Shown piece after piece: positions 52,973 to 62,976 of a stretch of DNA of 64,000 nucleotides. The translations under genes were made by a program, and so were the position numbers. Numbering within the stretch: position 1 is the first letter of the stretch; every line of letters starts with the position of its first letter. The notes below the pieces were generated by a model, which worked only from the letters and a program-made list of their open reading frames with translations, was not told where the DNA came from and made no database searches. The DNA comes from Thiorhodovibrio litoralis (GTDB taxonomy: Bacteria > Pseudomonadota > Gammaproteobacteria > Chromatiales > Chromatiaceae), in NCBI RefSeq assembly GCF_033954455.1, contig NZ_CP121473.1:1722501-1786500 (forward strand), given 5' to 3'.

Positions 52973-54742
52973 ATGACGGTTTCTGCTTCAGCGCGCCGCA
53001 GTGGCGCGGCTATTTTGTTCGATGTGCTGAACGATCTGGGCGTTGATTTCATCTTCGGCCACACCGGCGGCGCCGTGATTCCGCTCCATGTCGAGCTCAA
53101 CAAACGGATGCGCCGCGGTGAGCGCGTGCCGCGTTTCATCCTCTGCCGCCAGGAAGGCGGGGCCGGCCATGCGGCCGAAGGCTATGCTCGCGCTGGCGGT
53201 CGCATCGGGGTGGCGCTGGCGACGTCTGGCCCTGGCGCGACCAATCTGGCCACGCCCATCGCCGACGCCCACAAGGATTCGATCCCGACGGTGTTTATCA
53301 CCGGTCAGGTCTCGAGCGCGGCGATCGGTAGCGATGCCTTTCAGGAGGTCGACACCCTGGGCATGACGCGGCCGATTTCCAAGCACAATTATCTGGTCAA
53401 GGATGTTGCCGACCTTGAATGGACGCTGCGCGAGGCCTTCGCGCTTGCCGGCTCGGGACGCCCTGGCCCTGTGGTGGTGGACATTTGCAAGGACGCGCAA
53501 CTAGCTCTGCTCGATCAACCGAACCAGCCCCGGGTGCGACATCGCGCGCCCTATCCCTTCGATGCCGAGGCCGCGGACCGGATTCTGCACGCACTAGCCG
53601 CCGCCGAACGCCCGGTGATCAAAGCCGGCGGGGGGGTGATTCACGCCGGTGTGTCGCAGATGCTGCGGCAGTTTGCCGAGCGCCTCGACACGCCCGTCAC
53701 CACCACCTTCAATGCCTTAGGCGCCATGCCGATGGTTGCGCCGCACGCACTCGGCATGCCTGGCATGCATGGCAGCATTCCGGCCAACTATGCCTTGCGC
53801 GAGGCCGATTTCATTCTCACGCTGGGCGGGCGCTTCGACGACCGGGTCGCAGTCAAGGGGTTTGCCGCTGGCAAGCGTATCGCCCATGTCGACATTGATC
53901 CATCCGAGATCGACAAGACTATCAAGACCGATCTGGCCCTGGTCGCCTCGCTCGAGGATTTTTTCGAGCATGCGCTGGCAAGCGGATTGCCGGCGCGGCA
54001 TCCGGACTGGATGGCCCGCGTTGCCGAATGGCGCACCAAAATGCCCTTGCCTTATGAACAAGGCGATTACATCAAGCCGCAGGCCGTCATCAATGCGCTC
54101 TCGGAGCTGACCGCCGGCGATGCCACCCTGGTCACGGGTGTTGGTCAGCATCAGATGTGGGCGGCGCAGTATTACGGGTTCCAGCGCCCGCGGCAGTGGA
54201 TCAGCTCAGGTGGGCTAGGCACCATGGGGTTTGGTTTGCCAGCGGCCATCGGCGCCTGGTTTGCCAATCCGGACAAGCCGGTGGTGCTGGTGGACGGGGA
54301 TGGCAGCTTCCAGATGAATATTCAGGAGTTGGCGACCATTGTCGCCCACCGGATTCCGATCAAAATGTTCGTGCTTAACAACAGCTTTCTCGGCATGGTC
54401 CGCCAATGGGAGGACATGATGGACGGCGGCCACCATTACGAGACCTGTCTGGCGCGAACGGCGGATTGCGATCCGGACTGCATGACCATCGATCAGACCT
54501 GTCGCCGCCAGTACCCGAACCTGACCGGACTTAGTCACGTCTACCCGGGGCTCAAAACACAGCGCATTCGTGGGCCTGTTGGAATGCGCGAGAGCATCCG
54601 CGAGGCGCTGGAGCAGGAAGGCAGCGTGTTGGTGGATGTCTGGATCGACAAGGCCGAGAATGTGCTGCCGATGGTGCCGCCTGGCCAACGGCTCGATGCG
54701 ATGATCGAAGCCGCATCGGGGGTTGATGCCGCATCAGGCTGA
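52973..54742 (+). CDS. Acetolactate-synthase-like ThDP enzyme with a Cys-rich insertion
   Basis: This is a 589-residue thiamine-diphosphate enzyme closest to the acetolactate synthase large subunit. The catalytic glutamate is E61 (CRQEGGAGHAAEGYAR), TSGPGATNL follows, and VDGDGSFQMNIQELATI is the ThDP motif. FVLNNSFLGMVRQWEDM is typical of IlvB/IlvI. After that, where the family has a short loop and then LAEAYG, this protein carries C492, C499, C503 and C510 in a segment of about 20 extra residues. No small-subunit gene (ilvN or ilvH) is adjacent. It may make acetolactate or be a related decarboxylase. Confidence 0.85.
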   Translation: MTVSASARRSGAAILFDVLNDLGVDFIFGHTGGAVIPLHVELNKRMRRGERVPRFILCRQEGGAGHAAEGYARAGGRIGVALATSGPGATNLATPIADAHKDSIPTVFITGQVSSAAIGSDAFQEVDTLGMTRPISKHNYLVKDVADLEWTLREAFALAGSGRPGPVVVDICKDAQLALLDQPNQPRVRHRAPYPFDAEAADRILHALAAAERPVIKAGGGVIHAGVSQMLRQFAERLDTPVTTTFNALGAMPMVAPHALGMPGMHGSIPANYALREADFILTLGGRFDDRVAVKGFAAGKRIAHVDIDPSEIDKTIKTDLALVASLEDFFEHALASGLPARHPDWMARVAEWRTKMPLPYEQGDYIKPQAVINALSELTAGDATLVTGVGQHQMWAAQYYGFQRPRQWISSGGLGTMGFGLPAAIGAWFANPDKPVVLVDGDGSFQMNIQELATIVAHRIPIKMFVLNNSFLGMVRQWEDMMDGGHHYETCLARTADCDPDCMTIDQTCRRQYPNLTGLSHVYPGLKTQRIRGPVGMRESIREALEQEGSVLVDVWIDKAENVLPMVPPGQRLDAMIEAASGVDAASG

Positions 54743-55031
54743 GTCCGTGTCGGGCCTAGGCCGTATCAGAGGGGCCGCATAGCACGGTGAAGACCGTTTG
54801 TCTAGTGCGGTTTTCCACTGCTGGCCGCAGCGGCCATCCTGTGTCAAACTAGCGAGACATGACTCGATGATCGCAGGCTCATTGCAGAGGCTGGCGATCA
54901 TGGAGAGCCTTATAATAAGGTCGACTGCATGGCTTTGTTGATCTGTGTTGACTCGATCGTTTAATTGATCTGAGTGCCATCGCCCATGACAAGCCGACCA
55001 GATTGCCGCCGAATCAATGGAGGATCTGCCT

Positions 55032-55478
55032 ATGATCGCCTTCTCTCAGCTTCACGCCCAGAACCACAAAATCACCGAGCTCTCAAACATCTTCCTGTAC
55101 CTGGTGCAGAATCGCGAGATGTGCGACACCGCGACCGCTTGTGACGTGTTCTTTGAGTACACAAGCAAGGTCAAGGAACATATCGAGCTTGTCGATCGCG
55201 AACTTTGCGGGCGACTGATTTCCTACCCCGACCAATCGGTCAAGAACACCGCCAGCCGCTTTCTGTCGGGCTCCACCGAGATCAAGCGGATTTTTAATAA
55301 CTATCTCAAGGAATGGTGTTCTGAGCCCCAGCGCCGGCTGCGTATTCGCGACCATCAGTATTTTCTGAGCGAGACCGAGCAGATGTTCGGACTGGTGCTT
55401 GATCGCATTCAGCGCGAGACCGAGCACCTGTATCCGCTGCTGCGCAAGCTCGAGGGGCACCAGGCCGAGGCTGCCTGA
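55032..55478 (+). CDS. Hemerythrin-like helical protein
   Basis: This is a 148-residue, probably all-helical protein. Histidines and acids are spaced as in hemerythrin-like (HHE) proteins: H12 with E16, H50 with D55 or E57, H108 with E114, and H132. The set is not a perfect match to the classical five-histidine site, so iron binding is inferred. ATG 55032 is chosen because GGAGG lies eight bases upstream; ATG 55017 is in frame but without such a site. The 289 bases upstream contain a possible promoter (TTGATC at 54938 and TTTAAT at 54960) and nothing else. Confidence 0.6.
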   Translation: MIAFSQLHAQNHKITELSNIFLYLVQNREMCDTATACDVFFEYTSKVKEHIELVDRELCGRLISYPDQSVKNTASRFLSGSTEIKRIFNNYLKEWCSEPQRRLRIRDHQYFLSETEQMFGLVLDRIQRETEHLYPLLRKLEGHQAEAA

Positions 55479-55518
55479 CGCCCCACTCACAGACGGGGGA
55501 CGGGGTGACGCGTCGGGA

Positions 55519-57843
55519 CTAGGACTGATTCGCCGCCAGTCGACGCTCGAAATGGCTGAGTAGCCGCGAGCGCAGGGTCTTTTCCTTGTGCTTGGCGGCT
55601 GCCGCCAAGCGTTTCTCGGCGACCTGAATCGCCAGGTCCTGCGCGCCCTTGGTGTTCTCATCGCTGGGCTGACGCTGCACATAGGTGCCGTCAGGCTGCA
55701 TGTCCCAGGCGGAGCGCGTATCGGCCAACTGCACGTCGAGAATGAGGCGCAACTCCTGCTGCAGTTCCGGGTTTTCGACCGGGGCATGCACTTCCACCCG
55801 GGATTCGAGATTGCGCCGCATCATGTCGGCCGAGCCGAAGAAATATTCTTCCTCCCCACCGTTGCGGAAGTACAGAATCCGCCCGTGCTCGAGGAATCTC
55901 CCGACGATGCTCACCACCCGCCCGGTCTCGGACAGGCCCGGTAGGCCGGGGCGATAGCGGCAGGTGTCACGCACGATCAAATCCACCTTCACGCCGGCGC
56001 GACTGGCCTTGTAGAGCGCTCGGGTGATGTCTGGGTCCTCAAGCGCGTTCATTTTCATCTGGATCAGTCCACCGCCGTCGCGCTGGTGGTGCTCAATCTC
56101 GCGCTGGATGCGGCTGAGAATCCCTGGCTTGAGGGTGTAGGGGGCGGCGAGAATTTTGCGATAGCTCGGCGGCGGAGAATAGCCGGTCAGATAATTAAAG
56201 AGTTCGGTTAGATCCTGGCCGATCTCTTCGTCGCAGCCGAGCATGCCCAAGTCGGTGTAGAGCTTGGCGGTGCCGGCGTGATAGTTGCCCGTGCCGATGT
56301 GGTAATAGCGCCTTAGCTGGGAATAATCGCGGCGCACGACAAAGATCAGCTTGCTGTGGGTTTTCAGGCCCATCACGCCATAGGTGACATGAATCCCTTC
56401 GGATTCCAGCCGGCGCGCCCAGCCGATATTGGCCGCCTCGTCGAAGCGCGCCTTGAGCTCCACCAAGACCGCGACCTGCTTGCCATTGCGCGCGGCCACG
56501 ATCAGTGAGTCCAGAATGGCCCCAGCCGAGGTGCGATACAGCGTCATTTTGATCGCGAGCACCTTGGGGTCCTTGGCGGCAGTAGCCAGAAAACGCTCCA
56601 CCGTGGTCGAGAAGGACTCATAGGGATGCTGCAACAGCAGTGGCCCGTTCTCGCGGATCACATGGAAAATATTGCGCCTGTCGTTCGCCAGCAGCGGGTG
56701 ATCCCCGGGGCGATGGGTTTTGTAATGCAGATCGGGTAGCTTGAGTCCGGCGAGCTCGAACAGATCGCGCTTGGCCATCATGCCGGCCACTTCATAGACA
56801 TCCTCGGCCTCATTCAGGCCCAGCTCCGCCGCCAGCATGCCGCGGTGCACCCGGTCCATACCGGCCTGCACCTGCAGGCGCACGATGGGCGCAAAGTGAC
56901 GCTCGCGCAGCTCGGTCTCGATCATCTCCAGCAGATCGTTCGCCGCCTCGGCCTCGGGCTCGACAATGGCGTTGCGGGTGACGCGAAACAGCTCGCAACT
57001 CTCGATCTCCATGCCGGGAAACAGCATGTCGAGATTGTGCTTGATCAAATCGTCGAGGGTGACGAAGGTATTGACGTTATCAACCTGAATCAGCCGCTTG
57101 GACACATCCTTGCTGACCGGTACCTTGATGCGCGCCATGTAAGTTTCGTTGCCGCCGGGGTAGCGCAGCCGCACCAGCAGATTGAGCGCCAGGTTGGAGA
57201 TGAACGGGAAGGGATGGGTCGGGTCCATCGCCAACGGCGTGATCATCGGGAAGATATCGGTGCGGAAGTGCTCGCGCAGCCGCGCGCGGGCATCCTCGGG
57301 CAGGGTCTCGATGGCGACCAGGCGAATGTCGTGCGCTTCCAGCTCCTGCATCAGTGCGTCGTAGAGCTGTTCCTGTTCCTCCTGCAGTTCGGCGATGACG
57401 GCGCCGCACTCAGCGAGCTGCTGATCGGGCGTGCGCCCGTCGATGGTGCGCGAATGCACGCCGGCGGCAAGCTGCTGCTTAAGCCCGCCGATGCGCTTCA
57501 TGAAGAACTCATCGAGGTTATTGCTGACAATGGCCAGAAATTTGACCCGCTCCAGCAAGGGCGTGCGCGCGTCTTGGCCTTCATGCAGCACGCGCCGGTT
57601 GAACGCGAGCCAGGTCAGCTCGCGATTCAAGTAGATCGTGGGATCATCGAGGTCGATTTGCTCGGCGGCAGACGGGGGGGCGTCTGCCTGATAGCTTGAA
57701 TCAGGCTGGATCGAATCAGGCTGGATCGGATCAATCTGGCTCGAGTCAAGCGTTGTCAGTGCATTGCCGACAGCAGCTTCATCTTCGGCTTGAGCTGCAT
57801 CAGTGGTGGATTCTTGGGACTCGGCGGCATCATTAAGCATCAT
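55519..57843 (-). CDS. ppk1: Polyphosphate kinase 1
   Basis: This enzyme makes inorganic polyphosphate from ATP. YLNRELTWLAFNRRVL and NNLDEFFMKRIGGL form the N-terminal signature, YYHIGTGNYH carries the phosphorylated histidine, and FLEHGRILYFRNGG the second catalytic histidine. The start is ATG 57843 since AGGA lies seven bases upstream. That gives 774 residues, longer than the 688 of E. coli; the extra part is an acidic, low-complexity N-terminus that includes a 15-bp repeat. The gene is divergent from cmoA. Confidence 0.95.
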   Translation of the reverse strand: MMLNDAAESQESTTDAAQAEDEAAVGNALTTLDSSQIDPIQPDSIQPDSSYQADAPPSAAEQIDLDDPTIYLNRELTWLAFNRRVLHEGQDARTPLLERVKFLAIVSNNLDEFFMKRIGGLKQQLAAGVHSRTIDGRTPDQQLAECGAVIAELQEEQEQLYDALMQELEAHDIRLVAIETLPEDARARLREHFRTDIFPMITPLAMDPTHPFPFISNLALNLLVRLRYPGGNETYMARIKVPVSKDVSKRLIQVDNVNTFVTLDDLIKHNLDMLFPGMEIESCELFRVTRNAIVEPEAEAANDLLEMIETELRERHFAPIVRLQVQAGMDRVHRGMLAAELGLNEAEDVYEVAGMMAKRDLFELAGLKLPDLHYKTHRPGDHPLLANDRRNIFHVIRENGPLLLQHPYESFSTTVERFLATAAKDPKVLAIKMTLYRTSAGAILDSLIVAARNGKQVAVLVELKARFDEAANIGWARRLESEGIHVTYGVMGLKTHSKLIFVVRRDYSQLRRYYHIGTGNYHAGTAKLYTDLGMLGCDEEIGQDLTELFNYLTGYSPPPSYRKILAAPYTLKPGILSRIQREIEHHQRDGGGLIQMKMNALEDPDITRALYKASRAGVKVDLIVRDTCRYRPGLPGLSETGRVVSIVGRFLEHGRILYFRNGGEEEYFFGSADMMRRNLESRVEVHAPVENPELQQELRLILDVQLADTRSAWDMQPDGTYVQRQPSDENTKGAQDLAIQVAEKRLAAAAKHKEKTLRSRLLSHFERRLAANQS
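57694..57753. repeat. 15-bp tandem repeat inside the ppk1 N-terminal region
   Basis: Four units at 57694-57708, 57709-57723, 57724-57738 and 57739-57753 follow GATCGAATCAGGCTG with changes. On the minus strand they encode five-residue blocks such as DSIQP and DPIQP. The frame is kept, and the segment lies before the conserved PPK1 domains. Confidence 0.75.
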
Positions 57844-57919
57844 CGGCGTTTCCTGCATCAATAATAGCCGCGTTATGCTAGCAGTCTTCACACCCTCTTG
57901 TGTTGCCGGAATTTGACGG

Positions 57920-58666
57920 ATGACCACCGCCTTGGCAGATGACACCCGCGACCGACTCTACGCTGCATCCGATGCTGCGCCCGGGGATTTTTGCTTCGAT
58001 GCCTCAGTAGCGCAGGTTTTTCCTGACATGATCGCGCGCTCGGTGCCCTGCTATCGGGATCTGGTGGCGCTCATGGCTTTGGTTGGCGGGCGATTCTTGA
58101 GCCCCGGCGCGCGCTGTTTCGACCTTGGCTGCTCGCTTGGTGCCGTCAGCGCGGCGCTGCTCGCCCATCATCAGGACAGCGACCTGCGCCTGGTCGCGGT
58201 CGATAATTCCCAGGCCATGATCGACAGACTGAGCCAGCGCATGGCAGCGGAAATCGCCTCGGGTCGGCTCGAGCCGCGTTGCGCGGATGTTCTGGAAGTC
58301 GATACCAGCGGTGCCAGTCTTGTGGTCTTGAACCTCACCTTGCAATTTATTCGCCCCGAGCAGCGTCTGGTGCTGCTCCAACGGCTGCGCCAGCGCCTGG
58401 AGCCAGGCGGCGGTCTGTTGCTGGCCGAGAAGGTGCGCAGCGCGGATGCCGCGGCCGAGGATTTTCTGACGGCCTCGCATGCTGAGTTCAAACGCGCCAA
58501 TGGGTATTCCGAGCTCGAGATCAGCCGCAAGCGCGCCGCGCTTGAGCGGGTGATGCGCCTCGACACAGCGGCTGATCACCGAGAGCGCCTGCAGGCAGCC
58601 GGCTTCGCGCATGTCGTGCAATGGTTCCAATGTCTGAACTTCGTCGCCTGGGCCGCTTGGACCTAG
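57920..58666 (+). CDS. cmoA: Carboxy-S-adenosyl-L-methionine synthase
   Basis: CmoA converts SAM and prephenate to carboxy-SAM, used for wobble uridine modification. FCFDASVAQVFPDMIARSVPCYRDL is the family N-terminal signature, and CFDLGCSLGAVSAALLAHH binds the cofactor. NLTLQFIRPEQRLVLLQRL and LLLAEKVRS follow. The protein has 248 residues, matching E. coli (247). It is immediately followed by cmoB with a one-base gap, so the two enzymes of the pathway are co-translated. ppk1 starts 76 bases away on the other strand. Confidence 0.96.
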   Translation: MTTALADDTRDRLYAASDAAPGDFCFDASVAQVFPDMIARSVPCYRDLVALMALVGGRFLSPGARCFDLGCSLGAVSAALLAHHQDSDLRLVAVDNSQAMIDRLSQRMAAEIASGRLEPRCADVLEVDTSGASLVVLNLTLQFIRPEQRLVLLQRLRQRLEPGGGLLLAEKVRSADAAAEDFLTASHAEFKRANGYSELEISRKRAALERVMRLDTAADHRERLQAAGFAHVVQWFQCLNFVAWAAWT

Positions 58667-58667
58667 C

Positions 58668-59657
58668 ATGGGCAACCTGGATCTCAGCCTGTTCGAGCCC
58701 TTTTTCGTGCACTGGCAGCAGAGCGCCGCTGCGGATTGGGTGCCGCATCTGCGCGCGCTTACCGAGTCCCGGCTGGCCGCGCCCCGGCACGGTGACTGGC
58801 CGCAATGGATGGATGCAATCAGCGCTTTGCCTGATGTCACGGCAAAGAGGGTGTGCCTTGATCAGCCTTGCGTCGGCGCGCAGTCCGAGCGGCCGATGCG
58901 TGAAGCCGAGCAGGCTGAGCTGCGCGCCGCGCTGATGACCCTGCACCCGTGGCGCAAGGGACCTTTCTGTTTGCATGGCATCACCATCGACGCCGAATGG
59001 CGCTCGGATTGGAAATGGGCGCGTCTGGCGCGTGCGCTTGGTGGTGTTTTGGACGGTGCCGTGGTGCTCGATATCGGCTGCGGCAACGGCTATTACGGCT
59101 ATCGCGCCCTCGGCGCTGGCGCGCGCCTGGTGCTTGGCATCGACCCCGGGCTGCGCTTCATCGCCCAGTTTCTGGCAGTGAATCACTTCCTTCGCAGCGA
59201 GCGTCTCGCGGTGCTGCCCCTGGCCGATGACGACCTGCAGGACTTGGGGCCGGGCGTCGACCTACTGCTGTCGATGGGGGTGCTCTATCACCGCCGCGAC
59301 CCGCTGCAGCATCTGCGTATTCTGAAACAACTGCTGCGCCCCGGCGGGCGCCTGCTGCTCGAGACCCTGGTACTTGAGACCTCAGCAGACACCGTGTTAG
59401 AGCCGCCCGAGCGCTATGCGCAGATGCGCAATGTCTATGCGATTCCGAGCGTTTCTTGCTTGGAAAGGTGGCTGCGTGAGACAGGCTTTTGTCATGTTGA
59501 CCTGGTTGATATCACACCGACTGACAGTGCGGAGCAACGCCGCACCGAGTGGATGCGCTTTCAATCCCTGACCGATTTCCTCGATCCCGCCGACCCCAAG
59601 CGCACTATCGAAGGCCACCCCGCGCCCGTGCGTGCCATGTTGCTTGCGGAGCGCTGA
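58668..59657 (+). CDS. cmoB: tRNA U34 carboxymethyltransferase
   Basis: CmoB uses carboxy-SAM from CmoA to turn 5-hydroxyuridine at position 34 into 5-oxyacetyluridine, which widens codon reading. WRKGPFCLHGITIDAEWRSDWKW is the CmoB signature, VVLDIGCGNGYYGYRALG binds the cofactor, and LLSMGVLYHRRDPLQHL is also conserved. It has 329 residues (E. coli 323). It follows cmoA with one base between. The remnant of a toxin-antitoxin-like partner gene on the opposite strand lies just downstream. Confidence 0.96.
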   Translation: MGNLDLSLFEPFFVHWQQSAAADWVPHLRALTESRLAAPRHGDWPQWMDAISALPDVTAKRVCLDQPCVGAQSERPMREAEQAELRAALMTLHPWRKGPFCLHGITIDAEWRSDWKWARLARALGGVLDGAVVLDIGCGNGYYGYRALGAGARLVLGIDPGLRFIAQFLAVNHFLRSERLAVLPLADDDLQDLGPGVDLLLSMGVLYHRRDPLQHLRILKQLLRPGGRLLLETLVLETSADTVLEPPERYAQMRNVYAIPSVSCLERWLRETGFCHVDLVDITPTDSAEQRRTEWMRFQSLTDFLDPADPKRTIEGHPAPVRAMLLAER

Positions 59658-59680
59658 TTGCGGAATGGCGATTCGGTCCC

Positions 59681-59794
59681 TCAGGTGACCCTGTCTGCTG
59701 CTGCGCACAAGTGCTCGACCATGGATAAAATGGAGGGGGTTTCTACATGGATGGCGTTCAGCGTTTCTGCTAAAACCTCTTGGCGCGGCGTCAT
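59681..59794 (-). pseudogene. Truncated partner ORF of the MNT nucleotidyltransferase
   Basis: An ATG at 59794 overlaps the nucleotidyltransferase stop by four bases (ATGA) and opens a 37-codon frame: TPRQEVLAETLNAIHVETP and so on, ending at a TGA at 59681-59683. The overlap and the amphipathic helix-like start fit the helical HEPN-type partner normally encoded there, but it stops within about 40 residues, close to the end of cmoB. It looks like the 5' remnant of a longer gene. The family is a guess, and translation of the piece is not shown. Confidence 0.5.
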
Positions 59795-60084
59795 AAGCGC
59801 TGGCCTTCCGCTCGGGCTTGACGCATGAAGGCTGTCAGCGGCTCTCGGCAAACCAGCACATCCACCGGTCGGTGCAGACCGCGCTCAAGCTCGCGACCTA
59901 GAGCCTGACGGGCTAACAGCAAATTCTCGGGTAGGGGCGCGGTCGGTTCGATATAGAGGTCAATATCGCCACCGCGGGCGTCGTCGTCAAGGGCGGAGCC
60001 GAATAGCCAGATCTCGCTCCCGACACCAAAGCGGGCCTCCGCGGCGTGGCGGATTTGGGAAATGTCGTTACTATCGAGTCGCAT
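59791..60084 (-). CDS. MNT-type minimal nucleotidyltransferase
   Basis: This is a 97-residue protein of the DNA polymerase beta superfamily. The motif LFGSALDDDARGGDIDLYIE gives the GS-x10-D-x-D arrangement of minimal nucleotidyltransferases. Such proteins usually pair with a HEPN-domain protein and act as antitoxins by adding AMP to the HEPN toxin. ATG 60084 is chosen because the frame upstream to 60207 has no homology. Its downstream partner seems truncated. It lies between cmoB (convergent) and crcB (divergent), so it has no link to those genes. Confidence 0.85.
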   Translation of the reverse strand: MRLDSNDISQIRHAAEARFGVGSEIWLFGSALDDDARGGDIDLYIEPTAPLPENLLLARQALGRELERGLHRPVDVLVCREPLTAFMRQARAEGQRL

Positions 60085-60210
60085 CTGGGTCAATACCGCG
60101 ATTTTGGTCGAGGAGCATCCGGTGTTCACTTGTGCCAGGGGCTGCGTCTGCGGCTTGTCGCACAAACAGCGGGGTCGCACAAAGAGCCGGCGGAGCCTGC
60201 ATCCCATGGT

Positions 60211-60216
60211 TATAAT
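60211..60216 (+). promoter_or_regulatory. Possible -10 element for crcB
   Basis: A perfect TATAAT lies 73 bases before the crcB ATG in otherwise GC-rich DNA, with GG just upstream. No good -35 hexamer is at the usual distance. No fluoride riboswitch was recognised between this site and the start codon. Confidence 0.4.
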
Positions 60217-60289
60217 GTGCGTCCGATAAAGTCAAGCCACGCAAGGAACTGGCGCACAAGTTCATCCATCAGATGTTGCGACATTTTTC

Positions 60290-60673
60290 ATGGCCGCATT
60301 CCTGCAGTTAGGTGCCATTGCTGCCGGCGGTGCCTTGGGTGCTGTCTCACGTTTTGGGGTATCGACCGGCGTCTACCGGTTGCTCGGCCGGGATTTTCCC
60401 TGGGGAACCCTGGCCGTTAATCTCGGTGGTTCGCTGCTGATGGGCGCGCTGTTCGTGCTCTTTATCGAGCGCAGCGCCGTGGCGAGCGAGTGGCGCTCGG
60501 CGTTGCTAATCGGCTTTCTTGGTGCATTCACCACATTCTCAACCTTCTCGCTCGAAACTCTGGTGCTGTTAGAGCAGGGCGAGATGGCGCGCGCGCTGCT
60601 TAATATCGGCGCCAGCGTGCTGCTGTGTCTCGGCGCCTGCTGGCTCGGCATGGTCGCGGCACGGACAATGTGA
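60290..60673 (+). CDS. crcB: Fluoride ion channel CrcB/FluC
   Basis: This is a 127-residue membrane protein with four hydrophobic segments. GGALGAVSRFGVS at the N-terminus, GTLAVNLGGSLLMGAL and GFLGAFTTFSTFSLE are the fluoride channel signatures, including the central Asn and the Phe-box region. Two subunits form an antiparallel dimer that lets fluoride leave the cell. It is followed 49 bases later by a DUF190 gene, a common pairing. No clear ribosome binding site is visible before the ATG. Confidence 0.95.
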   Translation: MAAFLQLGAIAAGGALGAVSRFGVSTGVYRLLGRDFPWGTLAVNLGGSLLMGALFVLFIERSAVASEWRSALLIGFLGAFTTFSTFSLETLVLLEQGEMARALLNIGASVLLCLGACWLGMVAARTM

Positions 60674-60722
60674 TAGGTTTTTCGACTGTTAGAGGTCACC
60701 AAGCCAACAGAGGGCTGCCACA

Positions 60723-61049
60723 ATGACATTGGTCGAAGCCACCATGGTGCGGGTTTATTTGTCGGAGTCGGACCGCGAGCTCAACGCGCTGCTCAAATGC
60801 CTGCATGACGAGTTGCACGTCTGCGGCGCGACTGTGATGCGCGGCGTTGCTGGTTTCGGTAAGTCAGGCGTTGTGCACAGCGCGAGCCTGCTCGATTTGT
60901 CTGCCGACCTGCCGCTGGTGCTCGAGTTTTTTGACCGCCCCGAGCGGGCGCGGGTGGCCGTCGAGCGCATTCGCGATTTCGTCGAGCCGGGACACTTGGT
61001 CTCCTGGAATGTGATGGTCGAGCCAGCCCAGCTGGATCAACAGGCCTAA
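60723..61049 (+). CDS. DUF190 domain protein
   Basis: This is a 108-residue protein of the DUF190 family, a PII-like fold. MVRVYLSESDRELNALLKCLHDELHVCGATVMRGVAGFGKSG is the characteristic N-terminal half, and PLVLEFFDRPERARVAVERIRDFV is typical of the second half. DUF190 genes often accompany crcB, as here, which suggests a part in fluoride response or in signalling through small ligands; neither is shown. ATG 60723 is used, but ATG 60744 (MVRVYLSES) is possible. serS follows 87 bases downstream. Confidence 0.88.
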   Translation: MTLVEATMVRVYLSESDRELNALLKCLHDELHVCGATVMRGVAGFGKSGVVHSASLLDLSADLPLVLEFFDRPERARVAVERIRDFVEPGHLVSWNVMVEPAQLDQQA

Positions 61050-61106
61050 GGCTCATGAATTCCATCTTCACCCAGATTTCTATCGTCGCCCACATCAGAA
61101 AAGTAA

Positions 61107-62423
<1,317 letters not shown>

Positions 62424-62610
62424 CAATGGGTGTTTGGGGCGGGGCTAAGGAGTGGGCGCCAGTCTAGGGGAGTCTGGCGGATTCAAATGGTGAGCGGATG
62501 CTCATGCTGAAAGCCTCCCCCGTGAATGAACGGGGCTGACTTGCCAGCCGGTTGGGCTTCAGACGCAGGGTCCGGGTGCGGAACCCGGATGCTGCTCTTT
62601 TATCGCGAGA

Positions 62611-62958
62611 TTAATGTTCGTGGGGCGCCGCAGGCGGCAGGGGTTCGCCGGCGGCGAGGGCCTTGAGTGCGGGCTCGATCTCGGGCTCGCTGGTTTGGAT
62701 GACGGTGATGCCATTGGCGGCCATGCGCTCGCCGAAGCGCTCGCCAGCGCCACCAGTGATGAGATGAGTCAGGCCTTGCTCAAACAACGGATGCTCGGGG
62801 CCGCGAGTGTCGTGAAGGCTCATGCCCTTGGGCAAGTCGAGGCGCTCGCGTTCAGTGATCTGCCCGTCGGTGTCGATGTCGAACAGGATGAAACGGCGGC
62901 TTTTGCCGGCGTGGCCGGTAATGGTGCGGAAGTTCTGGCTGCTGACGGCGACGCGCAT
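62611..62958 (-). CDS. NifX/NifB-C-terminal-like protein (dinitrogenase iron-molybdenum cofactor family)
   Basis: This is a 115-residue single-domain protein of the NifX, NafY and NifB-C family. It begins MRVAVSSQNFRTITGHAGKSRRFILFDI, and ends with the family pattern HLITGGAGERFGERMAANGITVIQTSE. The family binds iron-sulfur or iron-molybdenum cofactor precursors, but small members outside nif clusters have unknown roles. A His-rich end (PHEH) follows. It is the third gene of a minus-strand set with the DUF6858-like protein and the TDT transporter. No nif gene is in the window. Confidence 0.85.
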   Translation of the reverse strand: MRVAVSSQNFRTITGHAGKSRRFILFDIDTDGQITERERLDLPKGMSLHDTRGPEHPLFEQGLTHLITGGAGERFGERMAANGITVIQTSEPEIEPALKALAAGEPLPPAAPHEH

Positions 62959-62976
62959 CAGTGGGTCTCGCTTTGG

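Noticed and set aside
60217-60289. Fluoride riboswitch upstream of crcB
   Set aside because: The conserved motifs of the known riboswitch were not found in this interval.
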